Shown here: in pieces, positions 37,827 to 46,964 of the stretch
Layout of the letters: every line of letters begins with the position of its first letter
How positions within the stretch are numbered: the stretch's first letter is position 1
From: Psychrobacillus faecigallinarum
Lineage (GTDB): Bacteria; Bacillota; Bacilli; Bacillales_A; Planococcaceae
Direction: 5' to 3'
DNA length: 64,000 nt
Assembly (NCBI RefSeq): GCF_014836595.1
Contig: NZ_JACSQO010000002.1
Coordinates: 124,001 to 188,000, forward strand
Translations under genes and position numbers: made by a program
The notes under the pieces: model-generated
What the model was told of the DNA's origin: nothing
What the model saw: only the letters and a program-made list of their open reading frames with translations
The model's database searches: none

Positions 37827-37874
37827 CCATTCTTTTATTAGGATAATTTAATTGAAAAGTTATTTTTTAATAAT

Positions 37875-37888
37875 TTTAAGCGTTTTCA
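37875..37888 (-). promoter_or_regulatory. CcpA cre site at the citZ promoter
   Basis: On the minus strand TGAAAACGCTTAAA matches TGWAANCGNTNWCA at 13 of 14 positions. It abuts the citZ -35. Repression of citZ by CcpA is established in B. subtilis. Confidence 0.7.
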
Positions 37889-37917
37889 TTCACAAAATAG
37901 CCAAAATTGATTATAAT
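37889..37917 (+). promoter_or_regulatory. Sigma-A promoter of citZ-icd-mdh
   Basis: TTCACA, 17 bases, TATAAT, near consensus. The resulting leader is about 95 nt. Confidence 0.8.
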
Positions 37918-38018
37918 ACGAGAGTAAGCATTTTGAAGGTACATATTAAATGCAGGTAAATCTCCATATTACGAGATAAGTAGATGGATAAATTTTACTG
38001 TAGAAGGGGAGATAACAA

Positions 38019-39134
38019 ATGACGTCAACTCGTGGTTTAGAAGGAATCGTAGCGACTCAGTCATCGATTAGCTCTATTATAGATGACACACTTACATACG
38101 TCGGCTATGATATCGATGATTTAACGAATAATGCAAGTTTTGAAGAGGTTGTATACCTGCTTTGGCACAAACGTCTGCCAAATGCTTCTGAACTAGCAGA
38201 ATTAAAGCAACAATTGGCTGATAACATGGCAGTTCCTCAAGAAGTTTTGAATCATTTCAAGACTTATCCAATTGATAAAGTTCACCCAATGTCAGCACTA
38301 AGAACGGCTGTATCTATGCTAGCATTATATGATGATGCTGCTGAGGATATGTCCGAAGAAGCAAACTACCTAAAAGCTATTCAATTACAAGCTAAAATGT
38401 CTACATTAGTAACTGCATTTTCTCGTGTACGTAAAGGATTAGAGCCGGTAGCTCCTAAAACAGATTTAGGCTATGCTGCTAACTTCTTGTACATGCTTTC
38501 AGGTGAAATGCCAGAAGAAATTGAAGTTGAAGCTTTCAACAAAGCTTTAGTACTTCATGCAGATCATGAGTTAAATGCTTCTACATTTACTGCACGTGTT
38601 TGTGTAGCAACTTTGTCTGATATCTACTCAGGAGTTGTTTCAGCTATCGGAGCTCTTAAAGGGCCACTTCACGGTGGAGCTAATGAGCAAGTGATGAAAA
38701 TGCTAACTGAAATTGATACTCTAGATAACGTTGATAGCTATATCCAAGATAAATTAGATAACAAAGTTAAAATTATGGGCTTTGGTCACCGTGTATATAG
38801 AAAAGGAGATCCACGTGCAAAACACTTACGTGAAATGTCTCAAAAACTTACAACACTTCGTGGTGAATCTAAACTTTATGATATGTCAGTACGTATTGAA
38901 GAAATCGTTACTGGTCAAAAGAACTTACCACCAAATGTAGATTTCTATTCTGCATCTGTATACCATTCATTAAATATTGACCATGATTTATTCACACCTA
39001 TTTTTGCAGTTTCTCGCGTTTCTGGATGGGTAGCTCATATTCTTGAGCAATATTCAGACAACCGATTAATTCGTCCTCGTGCAGAATATGTTGGACCAGG
39101 AATGCAAAAATATATTCCAATTGAAGAACGATAA
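38019..39134 (+). CDS. citZ: Citrate synthase
   Basis: The 371-residue enzyme condenses acetyl-CoA and oxaloacetate. Active-site motifs are in place: HADHELNASTFTARV (His), GPLHGGANE (His) and MGFGHRVYRKGDPRA, with the catalytic Asp in VDFYSA. It is the first gene of the citZ-icd-mdh cluster, as in B. subtilis, with promoter and cre site upstream. The SD is AAGGGGAG. Confidence 0.97.
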   Translation: MTSTRGLEGIVATQSSISSIIDDTLTYVGYDIDDLTNNASFEEVVYLLWHKRLPNASELAELKQQLADNMAVPQEVLNHFKTYPIDKVHPMSALRTAVSMLALYDDAAEDMSEEANYLKAIQLQAKMSTLVTAFSRVRKGLEPVAPKTDLGYAANFLYMLSGEMPEEIEVEAFNKALVLHADHELNASTFTARVCVATLSDIYSGVVSAIGALKGPLHGGANEQVMKMLTEIDTLDNVDSYIQDKLDNKVKIMGFGHRVYRKGDPRAKHLREMSQKLTTLRGESKLYDMSVRIEEIVTGQKNLPPNVDFYSASVYHSLNIDHDLFTPIFAVSRVSGWVAHILEQYSDNRLIRPRAEYVGPGMQKYIPIEER

Positions 39135-39156
39135 TATTAATTGTTTGTAAAAGATT

Positions 39157-39186
39157 AGGGCTAAACACTCCTGTGTTATTGGCCCT
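39157..39186 (+). terminator. Hairpin between citZ and icd
   Basis: AGGGCTAAACAC pairs imperfectly with GTGTTATTGGCCCT. There is no T run, so it may be a partial terminator or an mRNA-stabilising stem that adjusts citZ against icd-mdh levels. Confidence 0.5.
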
Positions 39187-39214
39187 ATGATTATGATAGT
39201 AGGAGGAAATATAC

Positions 39215-40480
39215 ATGACATCTGGTAAAATTACAGTAGAAAACGGTGTACTTAACGTACCAAACACAGCAATCATTCCATTTATTGAAGGTGACGGAAC
39301 TGGTCCTGATATTTGGGCAGCAGCTTCACGTGTATTAGAATCAGCAGTAGAAAAAGCTTATAACGGAGAAAAGAAAATTGAGTGGAAAGAAGTTCTTGCT
39401 GGACAAAAAGCATTTGACCAAACTGGCGAATGGTTACCTCAAGAAACTTTAGACGTTATCAATGAGTACTTAATCGCTATTAAAGGTCCTTTAACTACGC
39501 CAATTGGTGGAGGAATCCGTTCATTAAACGTGGCACTTCGCCAAGAACTAGATCTATATACTTGCCTACGCCCAGTTCGTTATTTCACTGGTGTTCCATC
39601 TCCAGTTAAACGTCCTGAAGATACAGATATGGTTATTTTCCGTGAAAATACAGAAGATATCTATGCTGGTATCGAATATGCAAAAGGTACAGACAATGCG
39701 AAGAAACTAATCGACTTCTTACAAACAGAGTTTGGTGTTAAGAACATCCGTTTCCCAGAAACTTCTGGTATCGGTATTAAACCAATTTCTGAAGAAGGTA
39801 CTAAACGTTTAGTGCGTGCTGCATTAAATTACATCATTAAAGAAGGTCGCACTTCTTTAACATTAGTACACAAAGGTAACATCATGAAGTTTACTGAAGG
39901 AGCTTTCAAAAACTGGGGCTATGAAGTAGCTGAACAAGAGTTTGGTGACAAAGTATTTACTTGGAACCAATACGACAAAATTAAAGAAGAACAAGGTACT
40001 GAAGCAGCTGATAAAGCTCAATCTGAAGCACTTGCAGCTGGTAAAATCTTAGTTAAAGATTCAATCGCTGATATCTTCTTACAACAAATTTTAACTCGTC
40101 CAAAAGAGTTTGATGTAGTGGCAACTATGAACTTAAATGGGGATTATATCTCTGATGCACTTGCTGCACAAGTTGGTGGTATTGGTATCGCTCCAGGAGC
40201 TAACATCAACTACGTAACTGGACATGCTATTTTTGAAGCTACTCATGGTACAGCTCCAAAATATGCAGGTTTAGATAAAGTTAACCCATCTTCAGTAATC
40301 CTTTCAGGTGTATTAATGCTTGAGCACCTTGGCTGGAACGAAGCTGCTAAACTTATCATGGACTCAATGGAAAAAACAATTGAATCTAAAGTTGTAACAT
40401 ATGACTTTGCTCGTCTAATGGATGGTGCTAAAGAAGTTAAATGTTCGGAGTTTGCTGACGAATTGATTAAAAATCTTTAA
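39215..40480 (+). CDS. icd: Isocitrate dehydrogenase (NADP type)
   Basis: The 421-residue TCA enzyme makes 2-oxoglutarate. It has the substrate motif [13 protein letters not shown] (Ser as in the phosphorylated site of E. coli), [23 protein letters not shown] and the cofactor loop [11 protein letters not shown]. The length matches B. subtilis Icd (423). AGGAGG lies before the ATG. It is separated from citZ by a hairpin and from mdh by 81 bases without a terminator. Confidence 0.97.
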   Translation: MTSGKITVENGVLNVPNTAIIPFIEGDGTGPDIWAAASRVLESAVEKAYNGEKKIEWKEVLAGQKAFDQTGEWLPQETLDVINEYLIAIKGPLTTPIGGGIRSLNVALRQELDLYTCLRPVRYFTGVPSPVKRPEDTDMVIFRENTEDIYAGIEYAKGTDNAKKLIDFLQTEFGVKNIRFPETSGIGIKPISEEGTKRLVRAALNYIIKEGRTSLTLVHKGNIMKFTEGAFKNWGYEVAEQEFGDKVFTWNQYDKIKEEQGTEAADKAQSEALAAGKILVKDSIADIFLQQILTRPKEFDVVATMNLNGDYISDALAAQVGGIGIAPGANINYVTGHAIFEATHGTAPKYAGLDKVNPSSVILSGVLMLEHLGWNEAAKLIMDSMEKTIESKVVTYDFARLMDGAKEVKCSEFADELIKNL

Positions 40481-40561
40481 TCTGTAGTAATGAAATTTGG
40501 TTTAACAAGAGAGAGGATTCTATCCTCTCTTTTCTAATTTGGACAAAAGGAGAGTTACGAC

Positions 40562-41503
40562 ATGACAATGAAACGTAATAAAATCTCAGTTATTGGTGCC
40601 GGATTCACTGGAGCTACTACAGCATTTTTACTAGCTCAAAAAGAACTAGGAGACATCGTGTTAGTCGATATTCCTCAAGCTGAAAACCCTACTAAAGGAA
40701 AAGCGTTGGATATGGCAGAAGCTGGCCCTGTCCAAGGGTTCGACGCTAATATTATTGGAACTTCCAACTATGAGGATACAAAAGACTCAGATCTAGTTAT
40801 TATTACAGCTGGTATTGCACGTAAACCAGGGATGAGCCGTGACGATTTAGTTCAGACAAACCAAAAAGTAATGAAAGGTGTCACAGGTGAGATTGTTAAA
40901 TATTCGCCTAACACAACAGTTCTAGTGTTAACTAACCCAGTAGATGCAATGACGTATACTGTTTTCAAAGAATCAGGATTACCTAAAGAAAGAGTTATTG
41001 GTCAATCAGGAGTGCTTGATACTGCACGTTTCCGAACTTTTGTTGCTCAGGAGTTGAATCTATCTGTTAAAGATGTGACCGGCTTTGTACTTGGTGGCCA
41101 CGGAGATGACATGGTTCCTCTTGTAAGATATTCCTATGCTGGAGGTATTCCCTTGGAAAATCTAATCGATGCAGAGCGCTTAGAAGCGATTGTAGATCGC
41201 ACTCGTAAAGGTGGCGCAGAAATTGTTAACCTTTTAGGAAACGGTTCTGCATACTATGCACCAGCTGCTTCCCTAGTAGAAATGGCAGAGGCTATCTTAA
41301 AAGATCAAAAACGTGTTCTTCCTTCTATCGCATATTTAGAGGGCGAGTATGGAATGGAAGGAATATATCTTGGAGTGCCAACTGTACTTGGAGCAGGCGG
41401 TATCGAAAAAATTATTGAGTTGGAGTTAACAGAAGAAGAAACGACTTTGTTAAACAAATCTGCTGATACTGTAAAAGCTGTCATGAAGATTTTAAGTGAA
41501 TAA
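40562..41503 (+). CDS. mdh: Malate dehydrogenase
   Basis: The 313-residue NAD enzyme is of the LDH-like family. It shows [15 protein letters not shown] (Rossmann), the mobile loop [16 protein letters not shown] with catalytic Arg, [10 protein letters not shown] and the proton relay [10 protein letters not shown]. It oxidises malate to oxaloacetate. AAAGGAGAG is 8 bases before the first ATG; a second ATG two codons later is possible. It is the last gene of the TCA cluster. Confidence 0.97.
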   Translation: MTMKRNKISVIGAGFTGATTAFLLAQKELGDIVLVDIPQAENPTKGKALDMAEAGPVQGFDANIIGTSNYEDTKDSDLVIITAGIARKPGMSRDDLVQTNQKVMKGVTGEIVKYSPNTTVLVLTNPVDAMTYTVFKESGLPKERVIGQSGVLDTARFRTFVAQELNLSVKDVTGFVLGGHGDDMVPLVRYSYAGGIPLENLIDAERLEAIVDRTRKGGAEIVNLLGNGSAYYAPAASLVEMAEAILKDQKRVLPSIAYLEGEYGMEGIYLGVPTVLGAGGIEKIIELELTEEETTLLNKSADTVKAVMKILSE

Positions 41504-41508
41504 TCATA

Positions 41509-41546
41509 GTAAAAACGAGCGAGATTAAATTCTCGCTCGTTTTTGT
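41509..41546 (+). terminator. Terminator of citZ-icd-mdh
   Basis: AAAAACGAGCGAGA pairs perfectly with TCTCGCTCGTTTTT. Confidence 0.93.
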
Positions 41547-41708
41547 GGCTATAAGATATGCAACATTTAACTCGTCAAAACGTCCATTAAGGGAAATCAA
41601 TTACATACTTTACTTATGATTATTAAAGTAGGCAGTACAGTGTATTGCGCAAAACTAAGAGTTATTGATAAGATAGAGTTAGACTAAATATAGGGGGATG
41701 AATAATAA

Positions 41709-42152
41709 TTGTTAGGTAAAACGTATAAAATTGGAAAGAGTATTGAAGACTTGTCTATAGGAGAAAAATTATCTATAACCGAGAAGATGGAGGATAAGGA
41801 TTTATTATTATATTTGGGATTGACGAATGATAATAATCCTCTATATATTCAACATGATTTTGCTTCTAAAACAGTATTTGAAAAACCAATTGTACCAACA
41901 ATTATGTTAACTGGCATTGTGACTTCTGCCATTTCCAAGTATCTTCCTGGTCCGGGTTCTCATGTGAATAAGCAAGAGTTAAATTTTCCTGTACCAACCT
42001 ATCATTATTCTTTAATAACTTTTACGTTTGTAATAACAGAAGTCAATGTACATAAAAATGAAATTATTATAGAAGTAGAAGGAAAAAATGAGGAAAATGC
42101 AATAGTGATGAATGGTATTCTTCATGTGACACCACCTGCTTATCGTTTCTGA
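41709..42152 (+). CDS. MaoC-like hotdog protein
   Basis: The 147-residue single hotdog domain is similar to R-specific enoyl-CoA hydratases. The active-site loop reads TNDNNPLYIQ where true hydratases have D-x-N-P-[IL]-H, so the Asp is kept but the His is Tyr. Hydratase activity is therefore doubtful. The start is TTG at 41709, with GGGGGAT about 8 bases upstream; an ATG at 41698 is out of frame. It lies just before phoP, and I recall similar genes there in other Bacillaceae. The role is not known. Confidence 0.72.
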   Translation: MLGKTYKIGKSIEDLSIGEKLSITEKMEDKDLLLYLGLTNDNNPLYIQHDFASKTVFEKPIVPTIMLTGIVTSAISKYLPGPGSHVNKQELNFPVPTYHYSLITFTFVITEVNVHKNEIIIEVEGKNEENAIVMNGILHVTPPAYRF

Positions 42153-42225
42153 AAAACTATAATAACTTCCTATTTAGTTGCAGATTTGGAATGGGGGTTT
42201 CAAATCGACTATGGAGGCCAAAATA

Positions 42226-42933
42226 ATGAAAAAAGTATTAGTTGTAGATGATGAGAGTTCAATCGTAACATTATTAAAATATAATTTGGAAGAAGCAGGT
42301 TTTCATGTTATAACTGCTTCAGATGGGCAGGAAGGCTTAAACCTTGCCATAGAAGAACAGCCTGATGTCATTTTGTTGGACTGGATGCTACCGCGTTTAG
42401 ATGGTATGGAAGTGTGTAAGGAGCTACGATTAAAAAAAATCCAGACACCGATTATAATGCTTACAGCAAAAGGAGAAGAGTTTGATAAGGTGCTTGGTCT
42501 AGAGCTAGGTGCAGATGACTATATGACAAAACCTTTTAGCCCTAGAGAGGTTACAGCTAGAGTTAAGGCTATGATACGCAGAAGTGTATTAACGTCAGAG
42601 CATCAAAAGAAAAATTCCGATGAAAGATATATATTTGGTGGACTGCAAGTATTTCCTGAACGCTTCGAAGTGATCATGAATGATAAGCAGTTGGAATTTA
42701 CTCCAAAGGAATTCGAACTACTTGTTTACTTAATCGAAAACAAAAATAGAGTGCTTACCCGAGATCAGCTATTAAGCTCTGTTTGGAATTATGATTTTGC
42801 TGGAGATACTCGAATCGTAGATGTCCACATTAGTCATTTGAGAGATAAAATAGAAGAAAACAGCCGAAAACCGATTTACATTAAAACTATTAGAGGTCTT
42901 GGATATAAATTTGAGGAGCCTAAAAAAGTATGA
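42226..42933 (+). CDS. phoP: Response regulator PhoP, OmpR family
   Basis: The 235-residue regulator has a receiver (1-120; Asp52 in LLDWMLP, Lys in DDYMTKPF) and an OmpR winged helix (about 135-233; EFELLVYLIENKNRVLTRDQLL and HISHLRDKIE). By position and partner it is PhoP, the phosphate-starvation regulator. I choose ATG 42226 with GGAGGC upstream; a start 15 bases earlier is in frame but overlaps that SD. The gene overlaps phoR by 4 bases. Confidence 0.9.
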   Translation: MKKVLVVDDESSIVTLLKYNLEEAGFHVITASDGQEGLNLAIEEQPDVILLDWMLPRLDGMEVCKELRLKKIQTPIIMLTAKGEEFDKVLGLELGADDYMTKPFSPREVTARVKAMIRRSVLTSEHQKKNSDERYIFGGLQVFPERFEVIMNDKQLEFTPKEFELLVYLIENKNRVLTRDQLLSSVWNYDFAGDTRIVDVHISHLRDKIEENSRKPIYIKTIRGLGYKFEEPKKV

Positions 42934-44462
42934 GCTTTCACAATAGAATATTTCGTACCTATTCTATTTTAATTGGACTTATTCTAGTTGGAATAGGTCT
43001 AGCTCTTGCTCAAATCTTTCCTATTTTCATTGAACGTACTACGAGTACAAGCATTGATGGAAAAATAAACGATATTGAAAACTATCTAAGTAGTACGCAG
43101 CTTTCTATAGAACAAAGGCAAGAAGTCGTCGAGATACTTGATGCTTCATTGCTAGAAGACAATGTCAATTTTTTTCAAGGTACCTTATGGTTAGTGTTGG
43201 CAACAATTTTAATAATTGCATTTCTTATTGCTTTACTTATCGGCTTTAATATCTTAAAGAGGTATGCACAGCCTGTTGAACATTTAACTGAAACAGCTAT
43301 GGAGCTAGCAAGAGGTAATTATCGTATTAGAGCTTTCGAGGATAACAGTTCAGGTATGTCAAAATTAACGAAATCAATCAATATTCTTGCAAGGAACCTA
43401 CAGGATATTTCGATAATTCGTGAAACAGAAAAAGAACGACTGAAAACACTGATTGAAAACATGGGGAGCGGTCTAATAATGATCGACCGTAGTGGGATAG
43501 TTAGTATTGTTAACCGTTCCTTTCTCAATCAACTCCAGCTTAGCTTTGAACAGGTAAATGGGAAACAATTTCGTAAAATTGGCTTGCCAGAAAAGGTTGA
43601 AGCTTTTATAGAAAAGCTATTTTTGACAGAAATGCTCAGTAAAGAACAAATTGCACTGCAACGAAATTTAAGTACTAATCATATGGTAGCATATGGTGCG
43701 CCTGTTATAGGGGAGCATGGAAGATGGCTAGGAATAGTTGTTGTGATTCATGATGTCACGGAGTTAGTGAAGCTAGAACAGGTAAGAAAAGACTTCGTTG
43801 CTAATGTTTCACACGAATTAAAAACCCCTGTAACATCTATCAAAGGGTTCTCTGAAACACTTTTATACGGTGCATATAAAAAGGAAGATACCTTACTTTC
43901 GTTTTTAGAGATAATTTATAAGGAAAGTAATCGTCTACAAATGCTTATTAATGATTTACTGGACTTATCAACTGTCGAGCAAGTTGGATACGAAATTAAG
44001 TTAAATAAAGTGAAACTTTATGATGTGCTCATTCAAAGTATTGAAATGACCAATCATTTATTAGAAGAAAAAAATATGGAATTGACCCTCTCTTTGGATG
44101 AAAAGGTAGAGGTGCTAGGAGATTCCGATCGAATTATGCAAATCATGATGAACTTATTAACAAATGCAATTACCTATTCTTCTGAGGATACCTTTATCAC
44201 GATTACTATTGGTAAAGATCATAAATATGGTTACTTTACGATTAAGGATCAAGGAATAGGTATAAAAACTGAAGAAATAGATCGTATTTTTGAACGTTTT
44301 TATCGTGTAGATCGAGCTAGGAGTCGCAACTCTGGTGGTACAGGATTAGGTCTGGCAATCGTCAAGCATATAGTTGAAGCTCATCATGGTTTGATAAAAG
44401 TTGAAAGTGAGGTAGGAAAAGGTACAGCATTCACTGTGTACATTCCACTCATGAATAGTTAA
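42930..44462 (+). CDS. phoR: Sensor histidine kinase PhoR
   Basis: The 510-residue membrane kinase has TM1 (about 10-30), a short outer region of about 45 residues, TM2 (about 75-98), HAMP (99-150) and a PAS-type domain (about 165-270). The HisKA phospho-acceptor is His295 in VSHELKTPVTS, and the ATPase has NLLTNA, DQGIGI and GGTGLGLAIV. B. subtilis PhoR is 579 residues with a larger outer domain, so the sensor part is reduced here. The ATGA overlap with phoP couples translation. The stop overlaps an ATG in front of the next gene. Confidence 0.9.
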   Translation: MSFHNRIFRTYSILIGLILVGIGLALAQIFPIFIERTTSTSIDGKINDIENYLSSTQLSIEQRQEVVEILDASLLEDNVNFFQGTLWLVLATILIIAFLIALLIGFNILKRYAQPVEHLTETAMELARGNYRIRAFEDNSSGMSKLTKSINILARNLQDISIIRETEKERLKTLIENMGSGLIMIDRSGIVSIVNRSFLNQLQLSFEQVNGKQFRKIGLPEKVEAFIEKLFLTEMLSKEQIALQRNLSTNHMVAYGAPVIGEHGRWLGIVVVIHDVTELVKLEQVRKDFVANVSHELKTPVTSIKGFSETLLYGAYKKEDTLLSFLEIIYKESNRLQMLINDLLDLSTVEQVGYEIKLNKVKLYDVLIQSIEMTNHLLEEKNMELTLSLDEKVEVLGDSDRIMQIMMNLLTNAITYSSEDTFITITIGKDHKYGYFTIKDQGIGIKTEEIDRIFERFYRVDRARSRNSGGTGLGLAIVKHIVEAHHGLIKVESEVGKGTAFTVYIPLMNS

Positions 44463-44473
44463 TGGAGGTCATC

Positions 44474-45688
44474 ATGAATAATCAACCCTTTATCCCTATT
44501 ATAATTGGGACAGATATGAATGCTTACAATATGTCTATTTCCTTCCACGAGGAATACGGTATCAAGCCAATTTTAGTTGGGAAGGAAGAAATGTCCTTCA
44601 CTAAATTGAGTAGTGTTATAGGTCATATAGAAATACACCCAAACTTATGGGACAAGTCGGAATTCGTGTCCGTTTTAACTGAAGTTGCAAAGAAATATAA
44701 AACAGCCGATAAGAAGTTATTATTAATAGGCACAAATGATTTTTATGTGCGTTTGATCATTGAAAATGCAGATGTTTTAAAAGAAATGTTTGTGTTTAAT
44801 TATATGCCCGAGGATTTAATGAACAACCTTTTAGTAAAGTCTAATTTTTATAAGCTCTGTGAAGAGCATGGTATAGATACACCTAAAACGTATTTTTACT
44901 CTTGCGCTAAAAAACAACCATTTACAGAAGATGTCCTTTTCCCATTAATCATCAAGCCTAGTAATGGGGTTGAATATTATAAGCATAAATTTGTAGGGCA
45001 ACAAAAAGTATATAGAGTTGAAACTCAGCAGGAATTAGATGACGTGATTCGCAAGGTAAATGAAAGTGGCTATGAGGAAGACTTAATCATCCAGGATTAT
45101 ATTCCTGGAGATGACACATATATGTGGGATTCTGTGTTTTATGTTAGCTCGGAGGGCAAGGCACAGCTAAGTACACTTGCTCAAGTTGTTTTACAAGAGC
45201 ACACGGTTACGGCGATTGGAAACTATACTGCACTTATTACTCGCTATGATGAAGAGTTAATGAAAAAGCTTCAACACTTCCTTGAAGCGATTGGATATGT
45301 CGGTTTTGCTAACTTCGATTTAAAATATGATGAGCGAGATGGCAAATATAAAGTATTTGAAGTTAATATTAGACAAGGTCGATCTAGCTACTATGTTACT
45401 GCACTCGGACATAACATGGCTCGATATATGGTGGATGATGTGATTTACCATAAAGAAAAACCGCTGACCCTACTAAATGAACATTACTTGTTCACAGTAG
45501 TTCCTAAAATAGTTTTAAAGAAATTCGTGGATAATCTTTCTATCCAACAGGAAATTCGTTTGCTATTAGGTGAAGGTAAGTGGGGGAACCCATTGTTTTA
45601 TAAAGGGGATAAGAATTTGAAACGTAAGTTCTACCTGATGGCCCGTCAGGTGAATTATTATAAAAAATATCAAAATAATAAATGGTAA
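44474..45688 (+). CDS. ATP-grasp carboxylate-amine ligase, D-aspartate-ligase-like
   Basis: The 404-residue protein starts FIPIIIGTDMNAYNMSISFHEEYG, very like the start of Enterococcus faecium D-aspartate ligase (Aslfm) as I remember it. ATP-grasp features follow: PLIIKPSNG, IQDYIPGDDTYMWD and a metal site near FANFDLKY to FEVNIRQGRS. Such enzymes add D-Asp or a similar amino acid to peptidoglycan precursors, and Planococcaceae often have D-Asp or D-Glu bridges. ATG 44474 has GGAGG 6 bases upstream; the ATG that overlaps the phoR stop is inside this SD. It starts 11 bases after phoR and so belongs to the phoPR transcript. Confidence 0.75.
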   Translation: MNNQPFIPIIIGTDMNAYNMSISFHEEYGIKPILVGKEEMSFTKLSSVIGHIEIHPNLWDKSEFVSVLTEVAKKYKTADKKLLLIGTNDFYVRLIIENADVLKEMFVFNYMPEDLMNNLLVKSNFYKLCEEHGIDTPKTYFYSCAKKQPFTEDVLFPLIIKPSNGVEYYKHKFVGQQKVYRVETQQELDDVIRKVNESGYEEDLIIQDYIPGDDTYMWDSVFYVSSEGKAQLSTLAQVVLQEHTVTAIGNYTALITRYDEELMKKLQHFLEAIGYVGFANFDLKYDERDGKYKVFEVNIRQGRSSYYVTALGHNMARYMVDDVIYHKEKPLTLLNEHYLFTVVPKIVLKKFVDNLSIQQEIRLLLGEGKWGNPLFYKGDKNLKRKFYLMARQVNYYKKYQNNKW

Positions 45689-45771
45689 GTTAAGTTTTAC
45701 AAGAAATTCACACGCCATTTACAATACTTTGATACATTTTATATAGACCCCTTTTCCAAACGAAATACTTT

Positions 45772-45800
45772 AAAAGGCTAGCACTAGTTGCTGGCCTTTT
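45772..45800 (+). terminator. Terminator of phoPR-ligase operon
   Basis: AAAAGGCTAGCA pairs with TGCTGGCCTTTT (one G-T/bulge), ending in a T run. Confidence 0.78.
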
Positions 45801-45834
45801 ATTGTGTAGTATAATTCTAGTTAATTCAAACAGA

Positions 45835-45960
45835 TTTCCGCTATAGTCGGACGCTTTCCGTGGGGTGAGCGATAAGCCATCACCGTCGCTTACGCGTCGG
45901 GCGTGATGTCTTATCTGTCTCACTCATCCCACAGGAGTCGCCGCCAGTCACTTCAATCAT
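45835..45960 (-). repeat. Long palindromic repeat, copy 3 (inverted), unit C of tandem array
   Basis: This is the reverse orientation of the elements at 22.6 and 22.8 kb. It contains GCGATAAGCCATCACCGTCG and AGGAGTCGCCGCC in plus-strand reading. The shared tail, expected on its left, is absent. Confidence 0.85.
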
Positions 45961-46009
45961 CTGTTAAGTATTAATGAGAAAGTCATATAGCGACTCTACT
46001 ATATAAAGT

Positions 46010-46187
46010 AATCAGTTACAGATAATTTACTGGAAGAGTGAGAACGAGAGATGGCGGATTTCCGCTATAGTCGGACGCTTTCCGTGGGATGAGCGATAAG
46101 CCATCACCGTCGCTTGCACGTCGTTTGTGATGTCTTATCTGTCTCATTCATCCCACAGGAGTCGCCGCCTTCCGCTTCAATCATCTG
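46010..46187 (-). repeat. Long palindromic repeat, copy 4 with tail, unit B of tandem array
   Basis: The core (46059-46187) and left-hand tail (46010-46058) are repeated 224 bases after copy 3. The tail, read on the minus strand, begins with CATCTCTCGTTC and goes on to CAGTAAA, like the tail after copy 1 at 22.69 kb. Confidence 0.85.
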
Positions 46188-46234
46188 TTGAATATTAATG
46201 AGAAAGTCATATGAGCGAATTTAACTATATAAAG

Positions 46235-46345
46235 TTATCAATGACAGATAATTTACTGGAAGAGTGAGAACAAGAGATGAGAGATTTCCGCTTTCGTCGG
46301 ATGATGGAGGGATCAATAAGCCATCGCATTCGTCTACGAGTCTTA
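46235..46345 (-). repeat. Decayed palindromic repeat with tail, unit A of tandem array
   Basis: The tail (46235-46284) is well kept, but the core after 46285 keeps only fragments (TTTCCGCTTTCGTCGGA, AATAAGCCATCG). The YunG-like gene begins at once after it. Confidence 0.7.
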
Positions 46346-46366
46346 AATTGAACAGGAGTGAAACTG

Positions 46367-46729
46367 ATGAAAAAATTAGATGAAAAACTGTGTGAAAAAA
46401 TTAAATATGCTTTATCTAATTCCTGGTCTATTGAATCGAGTACTAAATGGAGTAAAGAGAATATAGCAAAAGGTCAATGTGGTGTAACAACTTTAGTAGT
46501 TCATGATTTATTGGGTGGAGAAATTTTGAAAACTAAGCTATTAGACGGCTGGCATTTTTATAATAGTATTAATGGCAAACGTTATGATTTTACTGACAGT
46601 CAATTTAAGGGAGCAATAGAGTACATGGACGCTCCCTCAAACAGAGAAGAAGCTTATTTAGATACCAATGAAACACAATACAGTTACTTGAAACAAAAAG
46701 TATTAAATATACTAGAACAACTTTTATAA
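46367..46729 (+). CDS. YunG-like family protein
   Basis: The 120-residue soluble protein carries GQCGVTTLVVHDLLGGEI and DGWHFYNSINGKRYDFTDSQF, the pattern of the small YunG family. The Cys (GQCGVT), His (WHFYN) and Asp (YDFT) could form a papain-like or transglutaminase-like triad, but function is not known. The SD is AGGAGTG with ATG 46367. It is the first gene of the accessory island behind the repeat array. Confidence 0.75.
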   Translation: MKKLDEKLCEKIKYALSNSWSIESSTKWSKENIAKGQCGVTTLVVHDLLGGEILKTKLLDGWHFYNSINGKRYDFTDSQFKGAIEYMDAPSNREEAYLDTNETQYSYLKQKVLNILEQLL

Positions 46730-46788
46730 TAATTATTTAATGGATTTATGGTAAAATCGGAAAAAAGTTAATATATGGGGGGTATTTT

Positions 46789-46964
46789 ATGAAACTTATC
46801 AATATATTGTTCGGATTTATAGTTTGTATTTGTATTGGTTCTGTATTGAATATACTACTTAAGACGACCAAAAAAGAGATTGGCTTATTACATTCTTAAT
46901 AAGTCTAGCTTTATCAATAATAATAGTGCCTTTGTTAGGGAGAGGATTAAGAGAAGTTTATTGA
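46789..46964 (+). pseudogene. Small two-helix membrane protein with frameshift at an A run
   Basis: An ATG with a strong GGGGGGT SD opens 36 residues (MKLINILFGFIVCICIGSVL), stopping at 46897-46899. If one base is added in the AAAAAA run near 46870-46875, the frame goes on as RDWLITFLISLALSIIIVPL and ends at TGA 46962-46964, giving a 59-residue protein with two membrane helices. The good SD and second hydrophobic segment suggest a real gene broken by loss of one A, or a homopolymer sequencing error. Confidence 0.6.

Noticed and set aside
45835..46345. CRISPR array
   Set aside because: The repeats are over 100 bases, long palindromes, and spacers are copies of each other. No cas genes are near.
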